In this document: positions 1 through 12,200 of the stretch, one piece after another
Layout of the letters: each line of letters starts with the position of its first letter
Numbering within the stretch: the stretch's first letter is position 1
NCBI RefSeq assembly: GCF_033115175.1
Contig: NC_084835.1
Span: 26,555,858 to 26,619,857, forward strand
Origin: Lepus europaeus
Lineage: Eukaryota; Chordata; Mammalia; Lagomorpha; Leporidae
DNA length: 64,000 bases
Direction: 5' to 3'
The notes under the pieces: generated by a model
Seen by the model: the letters and a program-made list of their open reading frames with translations, nothing else
Told to the model about the DNA's origin: nothing
The model's database searches: none
Position numbers and translations under genes: made by a program

Positions 1-691
1 CTAAAGCTTTCAATCCAAATAACTCAGATGTATTCCTACTTTCCTCAATTTAGAAGGCAATGAAGGAGGGAGACACTCTTGGGAAAAGATACACATGACT
101 AACGATAATAAGTACACAATGAAGAAGACATGCTCAAGAGAGACTGAAGAAACCAAAATGAGTGAGGTGGAGGGTGGGGGAATTATAGAACCATAAGCAT
201 AAGCTGCAAAGACAGAGGAAGGACAAGTGAGGCAGGATCCAGGGTGCCAGGCAAAGGAGAGTAATGGGTTACTTGTTAAGTGGGACCACCCAGCATCTGA
301 GCATCCTGTGGCAGGGAAAATCCTACCTCCAATGAGAAAGTCAATGAGAGAAGGCTGCTGGCAAACCAGCCAGGGGAAAAGGCAAACAATCACAGATCAG
401 CAAATTCATGCTCTGGGCGCATGCGACTAAGACAACTGCCAGGGACTGACAGCAATTCATTCCTTACTTCTCCAGAGGAAAAAAGTCTGGCAGTGGAGCA
501 GCAAGCATTCAGGGCCCACAGGGCCCGCAGGGGAAAAGGACAGTAACAGCTACAGCTAATGCCTTGATGTCTCAGAGTTCTGCCCAACTTCCAAAGAACA
601 GTCCCTTAGCCTGTAAAGATATACCGCCAAAACCAAAGACAAAGGAAGGAAAGTGGACTCCTGACACTAACCTGCAAAGTGGCTGCTCCCC

Positions 692-787
692 TCTGGCCGT
701 TGCGGCCAATTGGGGAGTGAACCAGAGGATCTCTCTCTGTGTAAACCTGACTTCCAAATAAATAAATAAATCTTAATAAAAAAAAAA
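692..787 (+). mobile_element. C-SINE variant A, 5'-truncated, with TSD
   Basis: Only the 3' third (from CTCTGGCCGTTGCGGCC to the AAATAAATAAATCTT tail). Direct repeats AAAGTGGCTGCTCCC at 677-691 and 786-800 flank it: a 5'-truncated insertion. Confidence 0.9.
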
Positions 788-799
788 GTGGCTGCTCCC

Positions 800-1200
800 A
801 GTTATCTGGTGAAGCAGCTGTGCCCTGTTACCTTGTCTAGGGAGGGAAGGTGTCCTAAGCTCTGCCTTCAGTAACTCCAGTCATAAATCTGTCCTACAAA
901 TCTGCCCCGTTATCTCATATAAGCCTACCGGACCAATCGACCGACTGACCACTGATGTGTGGTCCTGAGTCAAGTAAGCTAAAATTTAAGCAGACCAATG
1001 CTGTAACGGTTAAGTATGATGCTAATGAACCTATAAATACTGTAGGAAACTTGATTTTGATGCTCAATTCTCAGGAAATGATTCCCACTGAGCCTGCTGA
1101 TGTTAATAAACTGCTTTGGCTTCTGCACTGTCTCTGGTGCCTGTTTGAATGAACAAACTTTTCCCACTCCAGGTTTCTGTAACAAGTGTGCCATCCCAAC
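800..1200 (+). mobile_element. LTR-like remnant
   Basis: TATA-like CCTATAAATAC (about 1030) and AATAAA (about 1105) followed by a CTGCTTTGG..GTCTCTGG R/U5-like segment. Looks like an old solitary retroviral LTR; no internal genes. Family not assigned. Confidence 0.35.
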
Positions 1201-1723
1201 AATTCTGATCTATCTGATACCCTTTTCATAAATTTCTTTTCTGCTTCAGACAGAGTTACTGCTGAGTGGTATAAGGAATCGCAACATTAGAAAACAAGTG
1301 ATGTAAGTCTAGGCAGTGGAAAGGCAGGAAAAAAGCCAAGGTCAGGAAAGAAGGTGTAGAATGGACTAGAGGAAAGCTTTCCACCAGAAAGGCAGGATAG
1401 ATTATTCCAATAATTTGGAGATAAGAGGACAAGGATTCTGAGTAGGGTGATGGAAAAACAAACAAAGAAACAAAACAAAACATCCCTGGGACTTCTTGAA
1501 GGAAGAAAGGACAAGATAAGGTGAGAGAAGTCAGAGAGAGAAAACTGGGGCTGAGGCAGTCATGTTTAAAGATCTGATTTGATTCTCAGTATTATGAAAA
1601 CATTAAACTTCAGGGATTTAATAGATCTGGGTCATTCTCAGTAGCCTAAATTTTGGGCTGCTTTAAATGTCACATGACACAACAGGGAATCTGTATCTTA
1701 ATATTCTGTGAAAATGTATCCAT

Positions 1724-2073
1724 GGGGGCTGGCATTGTGTTCTAACAGGTAAAACAATGGCCTGCAACACCAGCATCCCATATGGGTGGCAGTTCGTTTC
1801 CTGGATGCTCCACTTCCAATCCAGCTCCCTGGATTGGGCTGGGAAAAGCAGCAGCAGATGGCCCAAGTATTTGTGTCCCTGCTACCCACATGGGAGTCCT
1901 GGATGAAACCCCAGGCTCCTGGCTTCAGCCTGGCCCACGCTGATGGTTGCGGCCATCCAGGGAGTGAACCAGTAGGTGGAAGCTCTCTGACTGTCTCTCT
2001 TTCTCTGTGTTCCCCTCTTTCCCTGTAACTCTGACTTTCAAAATAAATAAATAAACCTTTTTTTTTTTTTTAA
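1724..2073 (+). mobile_element. C-SINE variant A (old)
   Basis: Near full length; flanking GAAAATGTA(T)CC repeats at about 1710 and 2094 are the decayed TSD. Confidence 0.9.
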
Positions 2074-2289
2074 AGAAGAAAGAAAATATATTCAGAAAAT
2101 GTACCAGTAATGACTATGTTGCTATTCTTTACTCCTCTCTGGGAGCTGAAAACGAAGGAAGATTCTCCCTTTTGGCACTGCAATTCAGTCTCATTTCTCA
2201 ATGAGACTATGTAGCACATTTACTATTCCCTTACCTAGCTACCTCCAGGGAGCAGTAAACCCTACTGACCCTGGGAGGGTCAGTGACTC

Positions 2290-2480
2290 ACATTTACCCT
2301 GGTCCCCTATTATAGGTGCTACATAACATGCTTTCCACACATTATAACTGACTCTATGACTCTGTAAAGCAGTGATACTACTCCAAACGTTAACACCAGA
2401 GGAAGCAGGCAAATAACCTCATCCAAGTGACATAACCAGTAAGAAGCATAAAGAACCCTGTCAGTATCACTCTAAAAACT
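2290..2480. mobile_element. L2/MIR3-like ancient fragment
   Basis: Contains the decayed phrase for ...AGGAAACTGAGGCA...CCAAGTGACATAACCAGTAAG typical of MIR3/L2 tails. Boundaries uncertain. Confidence 0.4.
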
Positions 2481-2599
2481 GGATTTCTGCTATAATTTAG
2501 CTTTCTCCCCACACTCTCCTTAACTTCTGATCATCAAACTTTAAATCCTAGTCATTCACTCACTTGATGTTTGCTGACCATTTACTCTGTGGAGAGACC

Positions 2600-2830
2600 G
2601 CAGACAAAGTGGTTGTGGCCACAGATCCAGGAGCCAGTCTTTCTGGATTCAAGTCCTAGCTCCCTTACTAGGTGGTGATGTGCGTATGTCATTTAACACT
2701 GTGTTTCAATTTTCTAACGTGTAAAATGGGAATAACAACTTTTCCCTCATGGAGTAGTAAAAATGCATTAGCTAATAACCATAAAGCATTTAGAACAGTG
2801 GTGGGTACCAGCAACTCTATGCGCCTGCTA
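2600..2830 (+). mobile_element. MIR element
   Basis: Reads GGAGCCAGTCTTTCTGGATT, TGTAAAATGGGAATAACA and TTTAGAACAGTGGTGGG in MIR order. Confidence 0.8.
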
Positions 2831-3221
2831 ACTGCTACTGCTGCTGGAGATACAGTGGGGAGGGAGACACTGAGGAGGCTGAGGAGAACAAAGCATTTTA
2901 CAATGATCTCAGGCTACCATACCTGTTACAGGTAACTTTTATTCTAAGATTCATAAAGCTTTTGGAAGCAAATAAAGAATTAAAAAAGCTTCTATTACCA
3001 ATGTACCTTTCACAATCACAAATGTCTACAACCAATGCTTTTAAATTTTTTTCCTAAAACATAATGTAAAGCTACAATCAGTAACACTTCTTTCATCTGC
3101 TTACATTATTTGCCAATAACCCTTTACAGACATTTGCTTCTGTCTTTTCTAAAAGCCTCTAAGAAAGATCATAAGCTAATTTTCACAGACTACATAGGAT
3201 TACATGTGGTCATCTTCATAC

Positions 3222-3290
3222 CTGTATCCTCTGGGCAATGGTCTTGAGATCTATAGGCTCCTTAATTATTGCATAATAGTCTGGATATTG
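3222..3290 (-). CDS. PBRM1: PBRM1 exon 7: bromodomain 2 ZA loop, residues 216-238
   Basis: 23-codon exon encoding [20 protein letters not shown] plus RIQ. Acceptor TTTGTCTTCCAG, donor GTATGA. The next expected exon (NGSYKSIHAMAKDID in human) was looked for in 1-3221 on the minus strand and not seen. Confidence 0.95.
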
Positions 3291-6200
3291 CTGGAAGACA
3301 AAAACCCAGTTTTGCTCAGTATGTGAAAGCACCCACGAGAAGATAAGGCAGGACACTGACAATCTGTTGCTCAAACAACCAGTGAACAGCTTTATGAGAC
3401 TGAAAGCTAAAGACATGGCTATATAGCATACTATGTTTCATAAAACTTAACATCAGAATGCAGGAGTTTACACTTGGTATTTTTTTTTCTTTTTTTGACA
3501 GGCAGAGTGGACAGTGAGAGAGAAAGACAGAGAGAAAGGTCATCCTTCCGTTGGTTCACCCCCCCAAATGGCCACCACGGTGATCCGAAGCCAGGAGCCA
3601 GGTGCTTCTCCTGGTCTCCCATGCGGGTGCAGGGCCCAAGGGCCTGGGCCATGCTCCACTGCATTTGCGGGCCACAGCAGAGAGCTGGACTGGAAGAGGG
3701 GCAACCGGGACAGAATCCGGCGCCCTGACTGAGACTAGAACCCGGGGTGCCGGCGCCACAGGCAGAGGATTAGCCAAGTGAGCCACGGTGCCAGCCATGA
3801 ATTTATCATTTTTTAAGTATTCAGTTATAGTAATACCAGGCTGGTATTTGATACTTGGCTAATCCTCCGCCTGTGGCGCCGGCACCCCGGGTTCTAGTCT
3901 CAGTCAGGGCGCCGGATTCTGTCCCGGTTGCCCCTCTTCCAGTCCAGCTCTCTGCTGTGGCCCGCGAGTGCAGTGGAGCATGGCCCAGGTCCTTGGGCCC
4001 TGCACCCGCATGGGAGACCAGGAGAAGCACCTGGCTCCTGGCTTCGGATCGGCGCAGCGTGCCGGCCGTGGTGGCCATTTGGGGGGTGAACCAACAGAAG
4101 GATGACCTTTCTCTCTGTTTCTCCTGTCTCTCTCACTGTCTAACTCTGTCAAAAAAAAAAAAAAAAAAGATAAATTCACATAATCATACAATTATATAAT
4201 TTAAGGTCTCAAGCTTGGAAATAAAGCAGAAGACTGTTGTTGACAGGCTTGTTACAACCTCTTTTACTTTTGCAATTTAAACAACTATGTTTTATATAAA
4301 CATTCCTTCCTAAGAATCTAAGATGTCAGAAGCAAGATTTGTTAGTTTCATGCTTAACTTAATGCTTTATTTCTTTCAAAAGATTTTTCAAAATGTCTCT
4401 TTTAAATAAAACCATGTTGAAAAAAGCAAAATTATTAGCAATTTCTGAATTACCAAATACTGGCTCATCTCAGGGAGATGAAAATGTTTTGAGGTTTTGC
4501 AAGGGCTAGAGTCATTCCCTGCCCTCAGGCTTCCCAACAGGGTTTCCTCTTTGAGGGACACAAGTCAATCAAAAATCAAAAGCTGGTCTTCTTAGAAAAA
4601 GTTCATGAGAGAACTGCTCTCCCAGCAAATCTCATGCAATCTTAGTGAAAGGCAAATGACAGCAGCACACAAGAGGCTCCAGCCCTCACTCAGTGATGGA
4701 ACTCAAGGGATGACTTCGGTGATGTTTCATCTCACCCGATCCCTCATCTGACTGCTATCTTAATGCTACTCTTTTCTTGGCTTGGATCAAACCCTGTTCC
4801 AGCCCTCTTTCTTCACCAGCTCTACTTTTGAAAGATGTTTCAGAAGAATAACTATAGTAAGACCACTCTGCAGAAGGTACAGAATAATCCAGGCTGTTGA
4901 CCCACGTATTTCTAATTCACTCCTTCCACTCAGCCAGCCTGCCTGGGACGGATTTATAAATGAAAGATCAAAACTGCTCTGCTCTGCCAGGTCTCAGTCC
5001 TTGCTGTACTGTCACACTCTGAGGTTTTAATGGGAGATGCTTTCCCCCACCAACTCCTGCTGCATGTCCCTGAAGGCCCTACTGAAATGGGGGAACTAGA
5101 TACTTAGGTTTCATTGTTCCAAATCATCCTTTGCAGTTTGACAACTACTAATTATCTCCTGCAGACTAGGCATAAAAATTTTGAGTAAAGACTTCACTGA
5201 TCTTTCTTAGAATTTATAGAAAAGATTTATGTATTTAATTTATTTGAAAGGTGGAGTAACAGAGAGAGAAGTCAGAATCTCCATCCACGTCTCCAACATG
5301 GTTGGCAGGAACCTCAGCACCTGGGCCATGATCCACTGCTTTCCCACACACTTAAGCAGGAAGTTGCAATGGAAGCAGAGGAGCTAGGACACAAACCAGC
5401 ACTTGATACAAGATGAAGGTGTCCAAAGTGCTGTCTTAACTGATACACCAAATGTCTCCCCCGATCCTTTATAAAAATTCAAGGGGTCAGTGCTGTGGTG
5501 CAGTGGGTTAAGCCATGGCCTGCAGAGCCAGCATCCCATACTGGCCAGATTGAGTCTTGGCTACTGTATTTCTAATTCAGCTGCCTGCTAATGTGCCTGG
5601 GAAAGCAGCAGAGGATGGCTCAAGTACTTGGGTCCCTGCACCCATGTGGGAAACCTGGGAAAAGCTTTTGGCTCCTGGCTTCAGCTTAGCCCAGCCCTAG
5701 TCAATGTGGTCATTTAAGGAATGAACCAGTGAATGGAACCTTTCTCTCTCTCTCCCTCCTCTCTCTAACTCTGCTTTTCAAGTAAGTAAATAAATCTTTT
5801 AAAAAAAATTTTAGGGGCCTGTACTGTGGCACAGTGGGGTAGGGTCCCAGCCTACAGCGCTATGGGCACCAGTTCAAGTCCCAGCTGCTCCACCTCTGAT
5901 CCAGCTCCCTGCTGATGCGCCTGGAAGGGCAGCGGAGGATGGCCCAAGTCCTTGGACACCTGCACCCAGAGTGGGAGACCCAGAGTAGCTCTTAGCTCCT
6001 GGCTTCAGGTTGGTTAAGCTCCAGCCGTTGAGACCATTTGGGGAGTCAATCAGTGGATGCAAGACCTCTCCCCCTCTCTCACTGTCTCTACCTCTCTGTG
6101 ACTTCGACCTTCACGTAAATAGAATGAAATCTTAAAAAGAAAAAAAGAAAAATTATTTTTATTTGAAAAGCAGAGAGACAGAGAGAGAGAGAGCTCCCAT

Positions 6201-9200
6201 CTGCTAGTTTACTTCTTAAATGCCTGAAAGGCCAGGGCTGGGCAAAGGCAGAAACCGGGATTCAGGAACTCAACCCAGTTCTGCCATCTGAGTGGCAAAA
6301 ACCCAATTACTTGAGCCATCACTGCCACCTCCAAAGGGTCTGCATTAGAAGGAAGCTGGAGTCAAGCACCTGAGGTAAGTACTGAGCCCATCACTCTGAT
6401 ACAGTATGTGAGCATCTTAACCACCAGGCCAAACACCTGGCCCATAATCATTAATCTTCATAATCAGACCCATCTGTAGGATAGCAGTGGTAATATGGTC
6501 ACATTTCTTTCTTTTTTTTTTTTTTAATATTTATTTCATTTATTTATTTGAAAGGTAGAGGCAGACAGAGAGAGAAGAGAGAGAGGTCTTCCATCCGCTG
6601 GTTCACTCCCTAGATGGCCACAACGGCCAGAGCTATGCCAATCTGAAACCAGGAGCCAGGAGTTTCCTCCAGGTCTCCCATGTGGGTGCAGGGGCCCAAG
6701 GACTTGAGCCATCCTCTACTGCCTTCTTAGGCCACAGTAGAGAGCTGGATTGGAAATGGAGCAGCCAGGGCTCAAACTGGTGCCCATATAGGATTCCGGC
6801 ACTGCAGGCAGCAGCTTAACCTGCTACACAACAGTGCTGGCCCATTTATTTCTAATGTCATAACTGTGCTAAATGTTAGACAAGACAACAGCATTAAATA
6901 ACCAGTTATTGATAACTGGCATCCATTAGTCAAAAAGCATTTCTCACCCCAATGACATGCTGGATTCTAACCACATGACAGTGACACAAAGGCAAAGTGT
7001 GATAGTTTTTATTCCCAAGAAATTCAGATACAAAAATAAAAGATCACAATTTTCCTAAGTATATTTTGTTATCTAGAAACATAAAAAAAAGCTGAGGCCA
7101 TGGAAAATTTTGCAGTGTGAAGAGGTTATAATGTGAGTAGCATCTGTAGAGTTCATTATTTTTTCTTTCTTTTTTTTTTTTTTTTTTTTTGAAGATTTAT
7201 TTATGTGAGAGGTAGAGTTAAAGACAGGGAGAGGGAGAGACAGAGAATAAGGTTTTCCATCTGCTGGTTCACTCCCCAAATGGCTGTACTCCCCAGATGC
7301 CTGCAAAGGCCGGAGGTGGGCCAATATGAAGCCAGGAGCCAGGAGCTTCTTCTGGGTCTCTCATGAGAGTGCGAGGGCCCAAGGACATAGGCCATCTTCT
7401 ACTGGTTTCCCAGGCCATAGCAAAGAGCTATGGATAGAGAGTACCTAACTTGCCCCTCTCTCTTTTCTGTCACCAGGAGATCAAGGAGAACTAAGGGAAG
7501 AGTTCATTTACTGACTTCTTATCCTGTCTCCGGAGCAAAGAGAAAGTTTCCTGTCTTATAAATAAAAGGTTTTATGGGGCCAGTATCATGACACAGTAGG
7601 TTAAGCCACCACCTGAGATACCATCACAAATGAGCGCTGGTGGGAGTAACAGCTGATCTACTTTTCTTCCAGCTCCATGATACTGTGCCTGGGAAAGCAG
7701 CAGAAGATGGCCCAAGTAATTGAGCCCCTGCCACCCATGTGGGAGACTCGGATGAGGCTCTTTGCCATTGAAGACATCTAGGGAATGAACCAGCAGATAG
7801 GAGATCTCTTTCCTTCTCTGTGACTTTCACCTTTCAAATAAATAAATCTTAAAAAAATAAATCCTTAACCTCTGGCAAAGTAAAATGACAGAAAATAACC
7901 TTTGTGCTTATTCTTAAAGCCACTAGGATGTGCTCTGGGCTGCCGCCAACATCTTTTTAAACTTACTTTATATACTAATGACACACAACTAATAAAATGC
8001 TTGTGGTACTTAAAAAAAAATTAAACATTTAATTCACCCATCTTCAATCATATCACTTACCACTTTAGAAGGCAGTTTCTGAAAAAGTTCACTAATAAGA
8101 TGTCCAGATGGATTTGTGGCCACAACTATGGCTTCAAGAAGCTGTTCCAGGATCTCCTTCAAGTAACTTGGAGAAGACTAGAGGGTGAAGGTGGAGGGAA
8201 GACGGACAGAAAAAAGTACTTTGTGACAAATCAATAAATACATAGCAAATATCAAGGAACTTTTAAGATTGAAAAGCTAATTCAAAACAAAAGTTTCAAA
8301 GCAGTAACAAGTTCAAGAATAACAGAGAAATGTTCTGACTGATGCTGGACAATGTGGCTGCACTCCCAGAACGGCTTACAAGGAATGAATGAAGCCCCTT
8401 ACACTAATTCAGTAACTAAAACCCTGAACTCTGTTCTGCAGTGAACACTGTAATGGCAAAGTTCAAGCACCTTATTATGAAATGAGTATTTTTTCAGAGT
8501 CTAAGTAACAGAGCCAGAGAAAGCAAGCACTGTAATGCTTGGCGATTTCTACATCTGTCATTTGCTTCTACCAAAGTCATGGTATTCTGACAGGACAGTG
8601 ACTTCAGAGTTGGGACTACATGCTTTTAATCATGGAGTACTTTGTCAGGTCTAACAACTGAACTTGAGTTAAATCAAAGTTGAAAAGAGATTAAGCAAAG
8701 TGACACACACCATTTTTACTTTTCAGACTAACTGGCTTACACCTAGCCCAGAACACAGAAAAGGACATGCCTCAGGGAGAAGCAGGGTTTGAGTTGAAAG
8801 CAAGTTTCTATAACGAACAATGGGATATCTTGGCCAAGATTTATATTAAATGTTACTTAAAGTCCATGTTTTGCGTTTATAAAATAAAGCTCAATCATTA
8901 CCCTCTGGTTTAAAAGCACTGATAGTTTTGTCCTAAGTAAATCCACGGAGAGGAGGGCACTAACATGTCTTGGACTTAGCCTACTTGGCAATAGTAGGAC
9001 AGCCAGTAATTATCTAAAATATAAGACATTAATTTGGTCAGAGCCCAAACTACGTAAGTTTAAACAATCAACATGACAATGATGAAAGTAAACTAATATT
9101 CCCATTTTTATGTCATTAACATTTTTTAAAAAAGATTTCATTTATTTATTTGAGAGGTAGAATTACAGACAATGAGAGTCAGAGGCAGAGAGGAAGGTCT

Positions 9201-12200
9201 TTCATCCGTTGGTTCAGTCCCCAAATGGCTGCAACGGCTGGAGCTGCACCGAAGCCAGGAGCTTCCTCCGGGTCTCTCATGTGGGTGCAGGGGCCCAAGG
9301 ACTTGGGCCATCTTCCACTACTTTCCCAGGGCACAGCAGAGAGCTGGATCAGAAGTGGAGCAGCTGGGACTCGAACCAGAACCCATACGGCATGCCGGCA
9401 CTGCAAGCAAAGGTTTAACCCACTGCACCACAGCGCCAGCCCCTGTCATTTACATTTACTTCCTGGCTAAAACATGGTACCACTCAGTTACCTTCAAAAA
9501 TAGGAGAGTCATGTTCTGCAGCCAAGACTCCCTTACTCCGAGCCCAAACAGTTACTTTGGAAATTTGCTGCAGGTGACAAAACATAATTATCTGAAAGAG
9601 ACAGCAAGAATGAGAGACACAGAGATCCCATCTACTGGTTCACTCGTCAAATGCCCACCATAGCCAGGGCTAGGTCAGGGCAAAGCCAAGAGCCAGGAAC
9701 TCCATCCATTTCACAAGGGTGGCAGGGATCCAACTACTTGAGCCATTACCTGATGCCTCCCAGGACCTGTAACAGAAGGAAGCTGGGATCCACAGTGGAG
9801 CTGGAATTCAAACCTAGTCACTCTGATATGAGATGCAGGCAGCTTAATGGCCAAATATCTGCTCCAAGAAACTATTCTTTATTTAAAAATTAGAAGCTTA
9901 GGGTAAGTGTTGTGGCACAGTACTTGGGATGCTAGAATGTCAGAGTGCCTGGTTCAAGCACCAGCTACACCATGCTTCCAATCCAGCTTCCTGCTAATGC
10001 ACCTGGGAGACAACAGATAACAGTCCAGGTATTCGGGTTCCTATCTCCTACTTTGGAGACCTCTGGACAGAGTTCCTGGCTCCTGGGTTAGCCCTGGCCC
10101 AACCACAGCTGTTGCAGGCACCTGGGGAGTAAACTAGCAAATGGAAGATCTGTCACTCTGCCTTGCTAATAAATTCTTTCCCTTTTCACAAGAATCTTAG
10201 GGCTAGGAAGAAGCTTGGGAAGTATATAAATGAATAAGAACCTCTCAAGTTCTTGTCAGTTAGACCTAACAGAAAGAGATATAGGCAAATTCTAAATGTA
10301 GGCATTTTTATTTTTTGCCTAGAGCTCTAGGGGTATATATTAAGGCTGGGGACTCTGTAGGAAAGGCCCTAAGAAAGCATGGGTTAAGTTACTTCTCCCG
10401 TATACTTATCATAGACCAACGCTGGCATTGCAGGTGAGGCTGCCACCTGTAGTACTGGCATCCCATGTGGGTGCCGGTTCAAGTCCTGGCTGCTCCACTT
10501 CTGATCCAGCTCTCTGCTATGGCCTGGGAAAGCAGGAGAAGATGGCCCAAGTCCTTGGGTCCCTGCACCTGCGTGGGAGACCTGGAGAAAGCTCCAGGCT
10601 TCATAATGGCCCAGCTCCAGCCACTGCACCCATTTGGGGCGTGAACCAGTGGACAGAAGACCTCTCTCTCTGCTTCTGCCTCTGCCTCTCTGTAACTCTG
10701 CCTTTTAAATGAATAGATAAATCTTAAAAAAAAAAAAAAAAAAAAAAGAAAAAAATCACAGACCAAAACTGCAGTGAATCACTATTGTTAATCACCTATT
10801 TAATTCAACAGTACAATTTCATAAAAGAAACTGATGAGATGACTAAGAACTACAGGGGAACTTCAAGAAATTTTCCATTCATGGAAAATGGAACTCAAAG
10901 AAAAATTCTGTTGCAAAAAATTCAAAATCCAAGTACAGTTTTTTCTGGACAGGCAGAGTGGACAGTGAGAGAGAGAGAGAGACAAAGAGAAAGGTCTTCC
11001 TTTTGCCATTGTTCACCCTCCAATGGCCACTGCGGCCGGCACATCGTGCTGATCCGAAGCCAGGAGCCAGGTGCTTCTCCTGGTCTCCCATGCGGGTGCA
11101 GGACCCAAGGACTTGGGCCATCCTCCACTGCACTCCCGGGCCATAGCAGAGAGTTGGCATGGAAGAGGGGTAACCAGGACAGAATCCAGCGCCCCGACCG
11201 GGACTAGAACCCGGTGTGCCAGCGCCGCAAGGCGGAGGATTAGCCTATTGAGCCACGGCGCCGGCCCCAAGTACAGTTTTTCATAACACACATTTTCCAT
11301 GAACTTTCTGAAGGTACCTTGTATACATGGACTTCAAAAGTTTTCTACATCAAAATAAGCTTATTGGGGTAGATGCCATGGCATGATGGGCTATGCTGCC
11401 ACTTGGGAAGTCTACATCTCTTACTGGAGTGCCTAGTTCAAGTCCTGCCTACTCTACTTTTGATCCAGCTTTCTCCTAATGGGCCTGGAAGACAATAGAT
11501 GATGGTCCTGCCACCCATGTGGAAGACCCAGATGGAGTTCCTGGCTCCTGGCTTTGGTCTGGCCCAGCCCTGGCTGTAAGGGACATTTGAGAGAGTGAAG
11601 CAGTGAATGGAATCTCTCTTCTCTCTCATTTTCTCCACCTCTATCACTCTGCCTTTTAAATAAATAAATAAATCTTTGTTTTTAAGCTTATCTTTTTAAT
11701 TTCTAGGATAAGCAACTGCAAAATTCCAGAGGTGGGAACGTACCTAACAAATTCTAAGAACATTAACCAGTCTAACCTACAGAAGCAGTCCTAAGTAAGG
11801 TAAGTCAGTTGACTCTCCAACACTGTATACTCCTATATGATGTTTCAATTTAGATGCTGGACTAGCCCTTAAAACAGAACAGAAAATGTGCATTGATGTA
11901 AGAGTATTTCATGAAAACAACCAGTCATGGCATGCATTGTCCAGAACATTGTAAAATCTCTTAAAACTGGAGTGGATCTCCGGCTGAATGTCCATTTACC
12001 CTCCCAGTTGCCATCACAGCAGCACCGGAAGCCCAGCTACCAACAACAGCACAGAGGGAATCACAGACAAGGACCCTGTCCACCTTCCAATAGCCCATTC
12101 ACCACTGATACAGCTACACACTCACTCCTTCAGTTCCGGTGCCTTGATTGTCCTGCCCATCTTCATCATCATCCTCATCTTCTGCGTCTCCTTTCTGAAC

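Noticed and set aside
800-1200. Active endogenous retrovirus
   Set aside because: Only an LTR-like segment; no gag, pol or env reading frames adjoin it.
10785-11207. 140-residue open frame
   Set aside because: Half L1/unique AT-rich sequence, half a minus-strand SINE read on the wrong strand.
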